DNA of 42,335 bases from a bacterium. Its GTDB lineage: Bacteria; UBP6; UBA1177; JAKLFG01. Every line of letters begins with the position of its first letter. Within the stretch, counting starts at the first letter, position 1. A program made the translations under genes and the position numbers. The notes beneath the pieces were generated by a model that saw only the letters and a list, made by a program, of their open reading frames with translations, did no database searches and was not told the DNA's origin. This document shows positions 23,692-31,474 of the stretch, piece after piece. Location of the stretch: the NCBI GenBank assembly GCA_029573155.1, contig JAKQHE010000116.1:1-42335 (forward strand). The letters are read 5' to 3'.

Positions 23692-24363
23692 CTAAACCAA
23701 CCGCCCGTCCACGATCTCGACGATGCGGTCGCAGGTCTTCGCGATGGCGGCATCGTGGGTGACTATGCAGAAGGCGGTGCCGTCGGCCTTGTTGATCTCG
23801 CGCAGGAGGGTGAAGACCTCGGCTGAACTGACGCTGTCGAGATTGCCGGTCGGCTCGTCGGCGAGGATGACCGCCGGCCGCATGGCGAGCGCCCGGGCTA
23901 TCGCCGCCCGCTGACGCTGGCCGCCCGATACCTCGTCGGGTTTGTATTTCAGCCGTTCGCCCAGCCCCACCCGCTTGAGCAGTTCGGTCGCCGACTCGCG
24001 CATACCGGGCATCTCGCGCCCCTTGTCGGCCATCATTGGCATCATCACATTCTCAAGGATGGTGAGCGCCGGGAGGAGATGGTGGAACTGGAAGACGAAC
24101 CCGAGCGTCCGGCCGCGCAGGGCCGTTATCGCCTCATCGTCCATACCGGCGGTATCGGTGCCGTTGACCAGCAGGTTCCCGGTCGTCGACCGGTCGAGGA
24201 GCCCCATGATGTTCAGAAGCGTCGTCTTGCCCGACCCCGACTGCCCGGTGATCGCGAGGAAATCGCCGCGCGACACCGTGAGGTCGATGCCGTGGAGCAC
24301 CTGCGTCTTGATGCGGGTGCCGTAGGTCTTGGTGATGCCGCGCAGATCGAGTATGGCACTCAT
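23692..24363 (-). CDS. ABC transporter ATPase (LolD/MacB-type)
   Basis: Starts at ATG 24363, sharing one base with the permease stop, and encodes 223 residues. The Walker A is GQSGSGKTT, the Q-loop is FVFQFHHLLPALT, the signature is VSGGQRQRAAIARAL, the Walker B is VILADEPTGNLD, and the H-loop is IVTHD. This belongs to the LolD/MacB/FtsE subfamily that powers FtsX-like permeases. With the permease and membrane-fusion protein upstream it forms a MacAB/DevBCA-like exporter. The track ORF starting at 24804 continues upstream out of frame with the real permease and is not the start. Confidence 0.92.
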   Translation of the reverse strand: MSAILDLRGITKTYGTRIKTQVLHGIDLTVSRGDFLAITGQSGSGKTTLLNIMGLLDRSTTGNLLVNGTDTAGMDDEAITALRGRTLGFVFQFHHLLPALTILENVMMPMMADKGREMPGMRESATELLKRVGLGERLKYKPDEVSGGQRQRAAIARALAMRPAVILADEPTGNLDSVSSAEVFTLLREINKADGTAFCIVTHDAAIAKTCDRIVEIVDGRLV

Positions 24364-25574
24364 CAGTGCACCACCTGCGCGGGATCTATCCGCGCCGCCT
24401 GCCGCGCCGGGAGCGACGCCGCGATGATGCCGACCAGCGTCGCGATGAGGATGAAGACGACATATTCTGAAAGTTCGTAACTGATCGGGAACCGCGGCGT
24501 GCCGTCGGGGTTCTTGGCCGAATCGCGGAAGAACATCGCAAGCCCGGTCCCGATGAAACAGCCGACGGTCGAGCCGAGGAGTCCCACGACCGCCCCCTGA
24601 ATGAGGAATATCCGCGTCACGACCGACCGTTTGGTGCCGAAGGCGCGCAGGATGCCGATCTCGGCCCGTTTCTGCACGACCGACACCACCAGCACGCTGG
24701 CGATGCCGAGCGCCACCGCCACCATCACGAAGAACTGGATGAGATAACTCGAACTCGACTGTGAGCGAAGCGCGATGAGGAGTTGCGAATTCTGTTCCAT
24801 CCACGATATCGTCTCGATGCCGGTCTCCTTCTCGAGCCTTCGCGCTATCTTTTCGGCCTCGAATATCTCGCCGACCCGCGTATCGATCTGGTTGATATCG
24901 CCCGGCGCACCCAGTAGCGCCTGCGCCTGCCGCAGGGAAACGAACACCTGATTCTCGTTGACCGATCGGTTGCCGAGGTCGAACACCGCGCTGATGAGGA
25001 AGTTGACCGCGCCGCCGCGCGTCTGAAGCGCCACCCGGTCGCCCACCGTCACGCCGAGGTCGTCGGCAAGGTCCTTGCCGACGAATATCTCGTCGCCCAC
25101 GAGGTCGTAGCGCCCCGCGACGACGCTTTTCGCGAGCGGTATGATGGTGGTGAAACTATCGGGTTCGATGCCGCTCACCCCTACCGGGCGCGTCACATCG
25201 CCGCGCCGCAGAAGCGCCGCGCCGGTCAGCCGCGGGGCGACCGCGACGATGCCGGAGGAGGCGGCGACCGCTTCGATCCGGCGGGGCCAGTCTGAGATCA
25301 TCTGCGGCCGGTCGAACCCGCGCTCGACCCGCGCCATGACCGCCGTATCATTGCCAGACTCGGCCAGCGGCCGGGGCTTTTCCTTGTTCGCGTTGAGAAT
25401 GATGTGCGCCTGACTGCCGAGCGTCCGGTCGACGAGCGACCGCTGAAGCCCCGATATGAGCCCGTAGAGGAACACCATCACCGCCACGCCGATGGCGCAG
25501 GCCGACATGATGAAAAGCGTCTGCCGCTTCTCGTCGAGCAGATATTTGAACGCGATGAATACCGAAAAGGGCAC
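24363..25574 (-). CDS. ABC transporter permease, FtsX/LolC-E family
   Basis: GTG 25574 start, 403 residues. It has the topology of the MacB/LolC class: one N-terminal helix (about 20-42), a large periplasmic domain (about 43-270), and three C-terminal helices with the FtsX-type segment [19 protein letters not shown]. It ends ...[17 protein letters not shown], as in LolC/E-like permeases. It is a separate polypeptide from its ATPase, unlike MacB. The substrate is unknown; a lipid, peptide or lipoprotein is typical of the class. Confidence 0.9.
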   Translation of the reverse strand: MPFSVFIAFKYLLDEKRQTLFIMSACAIGVAVMVFLYGLISGLQRSLVDRTLGSQAHIILNANKEKPRPLAESGNDTAVMARVERGFDRPQMISDWPRRIEAVAASSGIVAVAPRLTGAALLRRGDVTRPVGVSGIEPDSFTTIIPLAKSVVAGRYDLVGDEIFVGKDLADDLGVTVGDRVALQTRGGAVNFLISAVFDLGNRSVNENQVFVSLRQAQALLGAPGDINQIDTRVGEIFEAEKIARRLEKETGIETISWMEQNSQLLIALRSQSSSSYLIQFFVMVAVALGIASVLVVSVVQKRAEIGILRAFGTKRSVVTRIFLIQGAVVGLLGSTVGCFIGTGLAMFFRDSAKNPDGTPRFPISYELSEYVVFILIATLVGIIAASLPARQAARIDPAQVVH

Positions 25575-26776
25575 TAACAGCCTCCCGTCTCTTTGGCGAC
25601 CGCCTTCATCCCTTCGACCGGCTGCGACTTGTCGCCGGGAACGACCACCAGATCGCCCGGGTTCACCCCCTCCACGATACGGACCTTGCCGTTCTCCTTC
25701 TCGGCGGCGATGACCGGTCGCTTCTCGACGCGCCCGTCGTTAAGGACCAGCACGGCCGTCCCCTTCCCCTCGCCGCTCACCGCGACGGCGGGAACGAGGA
25801 GCGCCGAGGTTATCTTCTCCACATCGAGATCTATCGAGACGGTCATGTCGGCCCGCAGATACTCGGGCTTCTCGGCGACCGCCAATTTCACCCGGACGGT
25901 GCCGCGCTGGGGATCGACAGTGCGCGCTATCTGATAGACCGTCGCGTCGAAGCGGCGGTCAGGAAACGATTCGGACGATACGATCGCGTGCTGTCCTTCA
26001 TGGACCATGCCGAGATTGCGCTCCTCGATATCGGCGGCGAGGTAACACTCCTTGGCCGCCGCGACGACCATGAGCGTCTGTCCCGGCTGGGCGACCGCCC
26101 CCGGTTCAACGGTCCGCGACAGCACCATCGCCTCGAACGGAGCATAGATGCGGGCGTCGGTGAGCCGCTGGCGGGCGAGATCGCGGTTGGCCATCGCCTG
26201 TTCGAGAGCCGCCCGGGCGAGATTGTAGTCGTTGCCTCCCTTGGCGATGGAGCGTTCGCGGGTCGCGGCGATGTCGTACTGACTTTGCGCGGTCTTCACC
26301 GCAAGTTCGGAGCGTTGCATTTCACTCTGCGAGAGCGCCTGTTTGTCGAAGAGTTGTTTATCGCGCTCGAAGTTCTTCTGCGCGTCGGAAAGTTTGTTCT
26401 TCGCGTCGTTGAGCGATTCCTCGGCGACGCGCGCCTCGGTCCCGCCGATCTGTTCGAGTTTGGCGCGCGACTGAGAGACCGCCGCCTCGGCCACTTTGAG
26501 GTTCGCCTGCAATTCCTTCTCGTCCAGCGCGATGAGGAGCGAACCCTTCGCCACCGTCTCGTTCTCCTGCGCCGTCACCTCTTTGACGCGGCCCGGAAAG
26601 GTGGTCGCGACATTGATGGTCGCCTGCGGCGTCACGCGCCCCATGACCACGAGCCGCCGGTTGAGATCTTTGGTCTCGACTCGGCAGACCGCCACTTCGG
26701 CGGGGCGCGACGAGAGATACCAGATGCCGCCGATGGCGGCGATAACGACGATCGCGATCACTATCTTCTTTTTCAT
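25574..26776 (-). CDS. Periplasmic membrane-fusion (HlyD/MacA-like) subunit
   Basis: 400 residues. An N-terminal anchor (KKKIVIAIVVIAAIGGIWYL) is followed by a lipoyl half-motif (GRVTPQATINVATTFPGRVKEV, KGSLLIALDEKEL). A long coiled-coil hairpin follows (about 95-210, KAEQIGG... to DLARQRL), and then beta-barrel and membrane-proximal domains (YAPFEAMVLSRTVEPGAVAQPGQTL). This is the adaptor of a tripartite efflux or secretion system. No TolC-like gene is in the window. First gene of the exporter operon; its stop shares one base with the permease start. Confidence 0.9.
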   Translation of the reverse strand: MKKKIVIAIVVIAAIGGIWYLSSRPAEVAVCRVETKDLNRRLVVMGRVTPQATINVATTFPGRVKEVTAQENETVAKGSLLIALDEKELQANLKVAEAAVSQSRAKLEQIGGTEARVAEESLNDAKNKLSDAQKNFERDKQLFDKQALSQSEMQRSELAVKTAQSQYDIAATRERSIAKGGNDYNLARAALEQAMANRDLARQRLTDARIYAPFEAMVLSRTVEPGAVAQPGQTLMVVAAAKECYLAADIEERNLGMVHEGQHAIVSSESFPDRRFDATVYQIARTVDPQRGTVRVKLAVAEKPEYLRADMTVSIDLDVEKITSALLVPAVAVSGEGKGTAVLVLNDGRVEKRPVIAAEKENGKVRIVEGVNPGDLVVVPGDKSQPVEGMKAVAKETGGC

Positions 26777-26802
26777 GGGACACTCCGTTACGGTTCAAAG
26801 CG

Positions 26803-26831
26803 ATATTAGAGAGAAGCGAGGGAAGAGTCAA
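26803..26831 (-). promoter_or_regulatory. Sigma70-type promoter of the exporter operon
   Basis: On the minus strand, TTGACT (26831-26826), a 17-nt spacer and TAATAT (26808-26803). A CGGAG ribosome binding site then precedes the ATG at 26776. Confidence 0.7.
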
Positions 26832-26872
26832 TGAAACGGGTCAATATCACCATGAACACCCTCATCCCCGCC

Positions 26873-26896
26873 CCTTCTCCCTATACAGGGCGAAGG
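26873..26896. repeat. REP-like intergenic hairpin
   Basis: CCTTCTCCCT (26873-26882) pairs with AGGGCGAAGG (26887-26896) around ATAC, with one mismatch. It sits between the end of the DUF2141 gene and the exporter promoter, directly after CACCCTCATCCCCGCC. Similar CCCTTCTCCC...GGGAGAAGG elements are dispersed in many bacterial genomes. It may also stabilise or end the DUF2141 transcript. Only one copy is in the window. Confidence 0.45.
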
Positions 26897-26913
26897 AGAT
26901 AGCGGTGAAGGTC

Positions 26914-27339
26914 TCAGTACACTATCTTTATGAACAGTGTGCGCCCTTTGCCGTCGTGGGCGAACTTCGCCTCGTCGAAGTTGGGGGCGCGGAAGAACTT
27001 GGTGATGTTGTTCGACACCGCGATCCCCTCTTTCGGTATCCCGAAGGCTCCGGTATCGACCACCGCGTTGCCGTTCTCGTCGTGGAGCACCGCGATGGCG
27101 TAGGTTCCGGCGGGCAGTTTGTCGAACAGGACGCTCATCGTGGCGGCGGTCACCTTGACACTGCGGGAATCGCGCGCCTTCTTGTAATCGCCGGGGAACC
27201 CGTCGGACTTGTCGAAGAGCGTCACGAGCAGGTCGCCCGTCACCTTGAGCCCCGATACCGACACCGTGACACCGCCCGGCTCCTGCGCCATCAGATGAAC
27301 CGCGCATAGAAGAACGGAAAGGAACAACAAACGCCGCAT
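26914..27339 (-). CDS. DUF2141-domain exported protein
   Basis: The 141 residues begin with a Sec signal (RRLLFLSVLLCAVHLMAQEP). The rest is a single DUF2141 domain: VSVSGLKVTGDLLVTLFDKSDGFPGD, the strongly conserved LPAGTYAIAVLHDENGNAVVDTGAFGIPKEG, SNN, and the closing RTLFIKIVY. The domain is a small beta-sandwich of unknown function, common in secreted proteins. AGGAGG precedes the ATG. It lies 8 nt downstream of the 693-aa lipoprotein gene and is probably the last gene of that operon. Confidence 0.88.
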   Translation of the reverse strand: MRRLLFLSVLLCAVHLMAQEPGGVTVSVSGLKVTGDLLVTLFDKSDGFPGDYKKARDSRSVKVTAATMSVLFDKLPAGTYAIAVLHDENGNAVVDTGAFGIPKEGIAVSNNITKFFRAPNFDEAKFAHDGKGRTLFIKIVY

Positions 27340-27347
27340 GAGACCTC

Positions 27348-29429
27348 CTACTCCCGTTCACCATAATCGTAGCATTCGCCGTTGCCGCCGCCGAACTCAT
27401 CATCGAACGGCGTCACGGCGCTCACCCATGTTTCATAGATAGCATGGTCCCATATGGTAACATTGCGACACTGGGCCGAACGGAACCGACAGACTTTCTC
27501 GTGGGTCGTCGGGACATCGTGGACGACCGCGTCCCCCAGCCAATCCGGTGTCGAAGGGACAAGGGTGCCGTCCCAAGTGAAGGTCCCGATGACGATCCAC
27601 TCGTAGGGACGGATGACGAACTCGGCCCGGCTCAGCACTTTATCATCCTGCGTACCGGCCCGCGGCGCCAACTTGCCGTCCACGAATATCTCAACCTTCG
27701 CATGGACATTGTATTCCGCCCCACCGTCTTGGCACGGAGCATCATCATAACCCGGCTGAAGGCTTTGGCAGTGGTTGTATTGCACCATCACCAGATACTC
27801 GTCGTCAAAAGGGGTCACATCGAGAACCCCGTCCTTACCGTGCACGCCGGTGCTGTTATTCTTTTGATCGATCACCGACCCGAGGTTTATTATTTCAGGA
27901 TTTGCGTAGTTACCGCCACCCCATCGGTTGTCAAGGTCGTATACGGCATGCCAGCCGATCGTCTTGAACTCGCCGTTGCAGTCGGTGAAAAGATATTCGC
28001 CATTCAGCCCCAGATCGTCCCAGTGGCAGTCGTCATGGGTCGGCGTGTCTATCGGGAGGCCGGGGCGCGACATGACGGTGCACATGAGTCCATCGGCGCC
28101 GACCTCGTTCCCGCAAGCGTCCATGCCTTTTTTCTTGATAAGGTGAAGGTCGAGATCGACCGCCACCCCTTCCGGTCGATCGAGTTCGGCGCGGGTCTTC
28201 AATCCCTCCTTCCATGTCAACTGCACCATGACGCGGGCCGCCGAGATGATATTGGGAGTGTCTATCTTTTCGACGATATCGCTTTCCAACTGGGTCTGCT
28301 TGTCTATCGTCATCGCCTGTATACTTACCTTGTAGTATTTGCCCTCGGGTGTCGGGGTGATCATGTGCCCCTTGAACGAGGCGAGCGTCGGATCGAATTC
28401 TCCGCAGGCAGGATACCATGTGCCTTCGCCACCGCCCGGTATGTTACCGAAACCGATACGGGTCTCGGGCGCGAGAGGCGTCGGCGTCTCTATCATCTCC
28501 CAGCGATAGGCGATGCAATAGCGATCCTTCCAGTCCTTCCAGTCGGCTAGGCAACATTTTTCCTTGAACTCGGCCGCTGTTATCGTTTCATCGCTCACGA
28601 CCGTATCGGAAATGATCTTGCCGCAGGTCATCTCATCGGCGCCCTCTTTTCGCGGACAGGAGAGGTTGACCTCCATATTGACCCAGTCCTTGATGACCCG
28701 GTGGTCCTTGTAACCGCCGATCGGGCTCGAATATTCCAGGCCGATGAACGGTTTGGGAGGTGTCTGGGGAGAACGATAAATGGGAATGCGGAACGAGTTA
28801 CCCTGCGTGCAGGTGGCGCTTTCGATCGGATTCGCATAATCGTTCACGCACAATTCGACATAATAGGTCCCATCGCTTTTGAGTTTGTCAACGGCCAACG
28901 CCGCATACTGCTCCGTCGTCAATCCACGATAAGTCACCCGGATGGTCAGCGCGGTATTGTGATTCGCGGCATCGAAACCTTTCTTGCATTTCCCCTCCGA
29001 GTCAAGAGGACACAGCGGCGCGACGATAGCGGTCCCGTCGGGATAACGGTTCTCAAAATGATTCTCCTCGACAGGCATGAACCCCGCGACCACCGTACCG
29101 TGCGCATCGCTGACCGTGGATCGTTCTATCGAAAAAAGGGCCGAACGAAGCGCATCCGACAGCACCGTACCCTCCGGAGACAGGAAGTTGATGCTATAAA
29201 TGCGAAGCGCCGCTCCTTTCCCGGTGTTTCGGATAACAAAATCACGCCGCATGAAAGGGAGATCGGTGCCATCCCCCGCCGTATAGTGACCATCGGCCGC
29301 CGCCTCGCTGACCACCGGTCCTACATGCCAACTGGCCGGCTCCGCCACGGTCAGAGGCGGAGATGTTACCTCCTTGCATCCATACAGGCAGAGAAACATG
29401 ACCGACACCGTGACAAGGAAGTTCTTCAT
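27348..29429 (-). CDS. Large lipoprotein, paralogue of the next gene upstream
   Basis: 693 residues with a lipobox (LCLYGC, Cys18). The N-terminal 380 residues are strand-rich and contain an abnormal-spindle/NBR1-like start (FVIRNTGKGAALRIYSINFLSPEG) and two Cys-rich patches (CGKIIS, KCCLADWKDWKDRYC). The C-terminal 300 residues, from ARVMVQLTWKEGLK to the final CYDYGERE, match the paralogue at 29442-30497 along their whole length. This shared module has conserved features DLDLHLIKK, THDDC, LDNRWGG, AKVEIFVDG and HEKVCRF. Its pattern, with DLDLHL and DNRWGG, suggests a secreted beta-sandwich of the kind seen in myxobacterial lipoproteins, but the function is unknown. The upstream paralogue ends 12 nt before it. 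Confidence 0.78.
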   Translation of the reverse strand: MKNFLVTVSVMFLCLYGCKEVTSPPLTVAEPASWHVGPVVSEAAADGHYTAGDGTDLPFMRRDFVIRNTGKGAALRIYSINFLSPEGTVLSDALRSALFSIERSTVSDAHGTVVAGFMPVEENHFENRYPDGTAIVAPLCPLDSEGKCKKGFDAANHNTALTIRVTYRGLTTEQYAALAVDKLKSDGTYYVELCVNDYANPIESATCTQGNSFRIPIYRSPQTPPKPFIGLEYSSPIGGYKDHRVIKDWVNMEVNLSCPRKEGADEMTCGKIISDTVVSDETITAAEFKEKCCLADWKDWKDRYCIAYRWEMIETPTPLAPETRIGFGNIPGGGEGTWYPACGEFDPTLASFKGHMITPTPEGKYYKVSIQAMTIDKQTQLESDIVEKIDTPNIISAARVMVQLTWKEGLKTRAELDRPEGVAVDLDLHLIKKKGMDACGNEVGADGLMCTVMSRPGLPIDTPTHDDCHWDDLGLNGEYLFTDCNGEFKTIGWHAVYDLDNRWGGGNYANPEIINLGSVIDQKNNSTGVHGKDGVLDVTPFDDEYLVMVQYNHCQSLQPGYDDAPCQDGGAEYNVHAKVEIFVDGKLAPRAGTQDDKVLSRAEFVIRPYEWIVIGTFTWDGTLVPSTPDWLGDAVVHDVPTTHEKVCRFRSAQCRNVTIWDHAIYETWVSAVTPFDDEFGGGNGECYDYGERE
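28093..28235. repeat. 143-bp near-identical duplicate shared with 30178-30320
   Basis: Aligned by eye without gaps, 28093-28235 and 30178-30320 differ at about eight of 143 positions, much closer than the rest of the two paralogous genes. The block encodes RVMVQLTWKEGLK through NEVGADG. It indicates recent duplication or gene conversion inside the paralogue pair. Confidence 0.75.
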
Positions 29430-29441
29430 CGTATCTTACCG

Positions 29442-30497
29442 TTACTCCCGTTCACCATAATCGTAGCATTCGCCGTCGCCGCTGGCGAAAAAGTCTTGCG
29501 GAACATCCGGCGCGGTCACCCACTCTTCATAAGCGGCCACATCCCATATCGGGAGATCACGACAACGGTTCGAGTTGAACCGACAGACCTTTTCATGACT
29601 TACGGGAACATCGCGGACGATCGCGTCGCCCGGCCATCCGGAAACGGCCGATACGAGAGGGCCGTCCCAGATGAAGGCACCGATGACGATCCACTCGTCC
29701 GGACGGATGACGAACTCGGTCCGGCTCAGCGACTTATCGTCCTGCGTGCCGGCCTGCGGCGCCACCTTATCATCCACGAATATCTCGACCTTCGCGTGAA
29801 CATTGTAATAAGCCCCTCCTTCTTTACATCTCTCCTGCGGCCCGTCCCACGGTTCCGTCAGGTCCCGACAGTTGTTGTAGTTCACCACTATCAGATACTC
29901 GTCGTTGAACGGGTGCACATCGGGGAATCCGTCCTTCGGCTCCTCGTCGGCTATCGGGCCGAGGATCACGACCTCCGGGTCCGCGTAGTCGTCGCCACCC
30001 CAGCGGTTGTCGAGAACGAACGCCGCGTGCCACGCGATCGTTCTACACTCTCCTTCGCATCCGCTACAGTCGTAATACACTGCGTTTTCCCCGACATCAT
30101 GCCAATAACAATCATCATGGGTAGAGGATTCTATGGTCGTTCCGGCAGGCGTCATCATCACCGTACACATCCTGCCGTCGGCGCCGACCTCGTTCCCGCA
30201 GGCGTCCATCCCCTTCTTCTTGATGAGGTGCAGGTCGAGATCTACCGCCACCCCTTCCGGTCGATCGAGTTCGGCGCGGGCCTTCAATCCCTCCTTCCAT
30301 GTCAACTGCACCATGACGCGAGCCGGCGGCACCTTAACGACATCCTCATCGACGACGATCGCCGCATCATCTTCCGCTTCCGTATCGGGTCCGACATCGG
30401 ATCCGGCATCGCTTTCGACATCGGTCGGCATCTCGATCGTGTTCCCGCAGGAGACGCACAACAACAGGACCGCAAAAGTGATGAACATCTGTTTCAA
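29442..30497 (-). CDS. Lipoprotein carrying the DLDLHL/DNRWGG module (short paralogue)
   Basis: I place the start at TTG 30497, 8 nt after GGGAG (30510-30506), giving (M)KQMFITFAVLLLCVSC. This matches the MKQMF start of the lipoprotein at 33931. ATG 30488 is the alternative but sits 17 nt from the ribosome binding site. The 351 residues comprise a lipobox (LCVSC), a 40-residue acidic linker (ESDAGSDVGPDTEAEDDAA) and the module shared with the downstream gene, ending in the same CYDYGERE. First gene of a three-gene operon. Confidence 0.76.
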   Translation of the reverse strand: MKQMFITFAVLLLCVSCGNTIEMPTDVESDAGSDVGPDTEAEDDAAIVVDEDVVKVPPARVMVQLTWKEGLKARAELDRPEGVAVDLDLHLIKKKGMDACGNEVGADGRMCTVMMTPAGTTIESSTHDDCYWHDVGENAVYYDCSGCEGECRTIAWHAAFVLDNRWGGDDYADPEVVILGPIADEEPKDGFPDVHPFNDEYLIVVNYNNCRDLTEPWDGPQERCKEGGAYYNVHAKVEIFVDDKVAPQAGTQDDKSLSRTEFVIRPDEWIVIGAFIWDGPLVSAVSGWPGDAIVRDVPVSHEKVCRFNSNRCRDLPIWDVAAYEEWVTAPDVPQDFFASGDGECYDYGERE

Positions 30498-30525
30498 AAG
30501 GACCGCTCCCTTCCTGATACGGTAA

Positions 30526-30554
30526 AATCTATCGCAACTTGAAAAGCAAGTCAA
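30526..30554 (-). promoter_or_regulatory. Sigma70-type promoter of the paralogous-lipoprotein operon
   Basis: On the minus strand, TTGACT (30554-30549), a 17-nt spacer and TAGATT (30531-30526), about 30 nt upstream of the start. It is divergent from the folE2 promoter. Confidence 0.7.
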
Positions 30555-30578
30555 CCGCTTTCTTTCATTAAATTTATA

Positions 30579-30606
30579 TTGCCAAAACGGCCACCCCGTT
30601 TATACT
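30579..30606 (+). promoter_or_regulatory. Sigma70-type promoter of folE2
   Basis: TTGCCA (30579-30584), a 16-nt spacer and TATACT (30601-30606), followed by GGAGG and the ATG at 30632. Confidence 0.65.
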
Positions 30607-30631
30607 GCGCACCGCACCGACGGAGGATCCG

Positions 30632-31471
30632 ATGAAGGACATACAGAACCAGCGCGACGATCGCGGACTGCCGGTCGACATGGTCGGTGTCTCGGCCATC
30701 CGCTACCCGATAACGGTCAAGGACAAACTGCGCGGCATGCAGGAGACGGTCGCGGCGGTATCGATGAGCGTCGAACTGCTCCCCGAATTCAAGGGGACCC
30801 ACATGAGCCGCTTTATCGAGATACTCAACCGCTACCGTGGCGAGATCACGATGGGCAACATCCGCGACATCCTCAAGGAGACCCGCGAGAGTCTCGGATC
30901 GCCCAAGGCGATGATGTCGCTCGAGTTCCCCTACTTCATCGAGAAGAAATCGCCCGTTTCCGAGGCGCGGTCGCTTTTCCCGGTCGATGTCCTGTTCGAC
31001 GGCTACGGCGACGGGAACGGCACCAGTTTCATCCTCGGTATCCGCGTGCCGGTCACGACGCTCTGCCCCTGTTCGCAGGAGATCAGCGAGTTCGGCGCGC
31101 ATAATCAGCGATCCTACATCACCGCCTACCTCTCGTTCGATCATTTCATCTGGCTTGAGGACATCGTGGACAGACTCGAGGACTGCGCGAGTTCCGAGAT
31201 ATATCCGCTCCTCAAGCGGCCCGACGAGAAATATGTCACCGAAAAGGCTTTCACCCGCCCCCGTTTCGCCGAGGACATCGTGCGCGGCGCGGCCGAACTA
31301 CTGCTCGCCGAACCGCATATCCACTGGTTCATGGCCGAAGCGACCCACCTCGAGAGCATCCACACCCACAACGCCTACGCCCGCATCGAACGGTTCCGCG
31401 ACAAGCGGCCGATCCTTACGGCGCATCTGCAGGTTTTCAAGGGATTCAGACAGCGGACCGGAACCTATTAG
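30632..31471 (+). CDS. folE2: GTP cyclohydrolase IB (FolE2)
   Basis: The 279-residue enzyme converts GTP to 7,8-dihydroneopterin triphosphate, the first step to folate and queuosine-type products. It belongs to the COG1469 family that replaces FolE. The metal-site and family signature PVTTLCPCSQEISEFGAHNQRS is complete. Other typical parts are GVSAIRYPITVKDK at the start, HMSRFIEIL, and the E-rich HLESIHTHNAYARIE near the end. Length is normal. It is a single gene with its own promoter. Its stop lies 3 nt from the convergent DUF1566 lipoprotein. FolE2 can use metals other than zinc, so it often serves under zinc shortage (family knowledge). Confidence 0.94.
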   Translation: MKDIQNQRDDRGLPVDMVGVSAIRYPITVKDKLRGMQETVAAVSMSVELLPEFKGTHMSRFIEILNRYRGEITMGNIRDILKETRESLGSPKAMMSLEFPYFIEKKSPVSEARSLFPVDVLFDGYGDGNGTSFILGIRVPVTTLCPCSQEISEFGAHNQRSYITAYLSFDHFIWLEDIVDRLEDCASSEIYPLLKRPDEKYVTEKAFTRPRFAEDIVRGAAELLLAEPHIHWFMAEATHLESIHTHNAYARIERFRDKRPILTAHLQVFKGFRQRTGTY

Positions 31472-31474
31472 TTT

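Noticed and set aside
24364-24804. N-terminal extension of the ABC ATPase ORF in the track
   Set aside because: Out-of-frame reading of the permease gene; homology to ABC ATPases begins at ATG 24363.
28701-30542. 613-aa plus-strand ORF opposite the paralogous lipoproteins
   Set aside because: Basic, repetitive antisense translation; the real lipoprotein genes with RBS and lipobox are on the minus strand.
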